From NCBI GenBank assembly GCA_903819975.1, contig CAIJFI010000017.1, positions 210,020 through 274,019 of the forward strand: a stretch of DNA of 64,000 nt, given 5' to 3'. The notes under the pieces were generated by a model. It was not told the origin of the DNA. It saw only the letters and a list, made by a program, of their open reading frames with translations, and did not search any database. This DNA is from an uncultured Bacteroidota bacterium (GTDB lineage: Bacteria; Bacteroidota; Bacteroidia; Chitinophagales; Chitinophagaceae). The position numbers were made by a program, and so were the translations under genes. Shown in pieces: positions 63,979-64,000 of the stretch. The first letter of the stretch is position 1. Each line of letters opens with the position of its first letter.

Positions 63979-64000
63979 ATGACTAACGAAGAAATAAAAG
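63979..64000 (+). CDS. nuoC: Start of the next nuo gene, probably nuoC (cut by the window edge)
   Basis: An ATG at 63979, 15 bases after the nuoB stop, opens a frame reading MTNEEIK to the window edge. Its place after nuoB makes nuoC (30 kDa subunit) the expected gene. The residues alone do not identify it. Confidence 0.5.

Overview
The window is a gene-dense, AT-rich stretch of chromosome from a member of the Bacteroidota, most likely a Chitinophagaceae-like freshwater or soil lineage (the family is an inference). Evidence for the phylum: a complete gldK-gldL-gldM-gldN cluster (type IX secretion / gliding motor), Bacteroidota-restricted families (DUF4271, DUF4783, haem-binding domain protein), -7 promoter elements of the form TAnnTTTG in front of many genes, almost no Shine-Dalgarno sequences, and an ATP synthase operon ordered B-E-F-H-A. 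I see no phage, transposon, CRISPR array, rRNA or tRNA. Nearly everything is core housekeeping.

Layout. 1-5 kb: undecaprenyl-diphosphatase (cut by the window edge), an MFS permease overlapping a metallo-beta-lactamase-fold hydrolase, DUF3108 and flippase-like membrane proteins, ruvC. 5-9 kb: HIT protein, greA with a terminator-like leader, a D-2-hydroxyacid dehydrogenase, rsmA, pdxA. 9-12 kb: an operon with an ABC-2 exporter, a LolA-like protein and a TPR-like secreted protein. 12-18 kb: atpBEFHA (atpG does not follow atpA), an MsbA-like ABC exporter. 18-25 kb: rel/spoT, purA, an extremely acidic small protein, a lytic transglycosylase, gatA, tatA. 25-30.5 kb: rplS, rny, a candidate 6S-type RNA, zapA, a coiled-coil partner gene, pheT. 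30.7-36 kb: dnaB, rsmE, a GNAT-like protein, dnaX. 36-44 kb: SUI1 and DUF4783 proteins, gpmI, a haem-binding protein, engB, an ABC exporter, DUF2721, uvrC. 44-48 kb: gldN, M, L, K. 48-54.6 kb: DUF255 thioredoxin-like protein, hemD, DUF4271, hemW, gpsA. 54.7-59 kb: a TolC plus membrane-fusion-protein pair and an amino acid permease. 59-64 kb: a cobalamin riboswitch and its BtuB-type receptor, marC, a lipid kinase, and the start of a nuo operon (nuoA, nuoB, start of nuoC).

The most interesting signals are regulatory. (1) dnaX has a run of ten A residues exactly at the end of the clamp-loader domains; both alternative frames meet a stop within three codons, so slippage would yield a short gamma-like product as in Thermus. 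(2) Between zapA and rny lies an extended, bubble-rich hairpin of about 135 nt ending in a U-run, in the neighbourhood where 6S RNA sits in other phyla. (3) The predicted greA promoter fires directly into an intrinsic terminator. (4) The gldKLMN terminator lies inside the uvrC reading frame. (5) Several promoters sit only a few bases from the start codon, suggesting nearly leaderless mRNAs. None of these was tested computationally; positions were read by eye.
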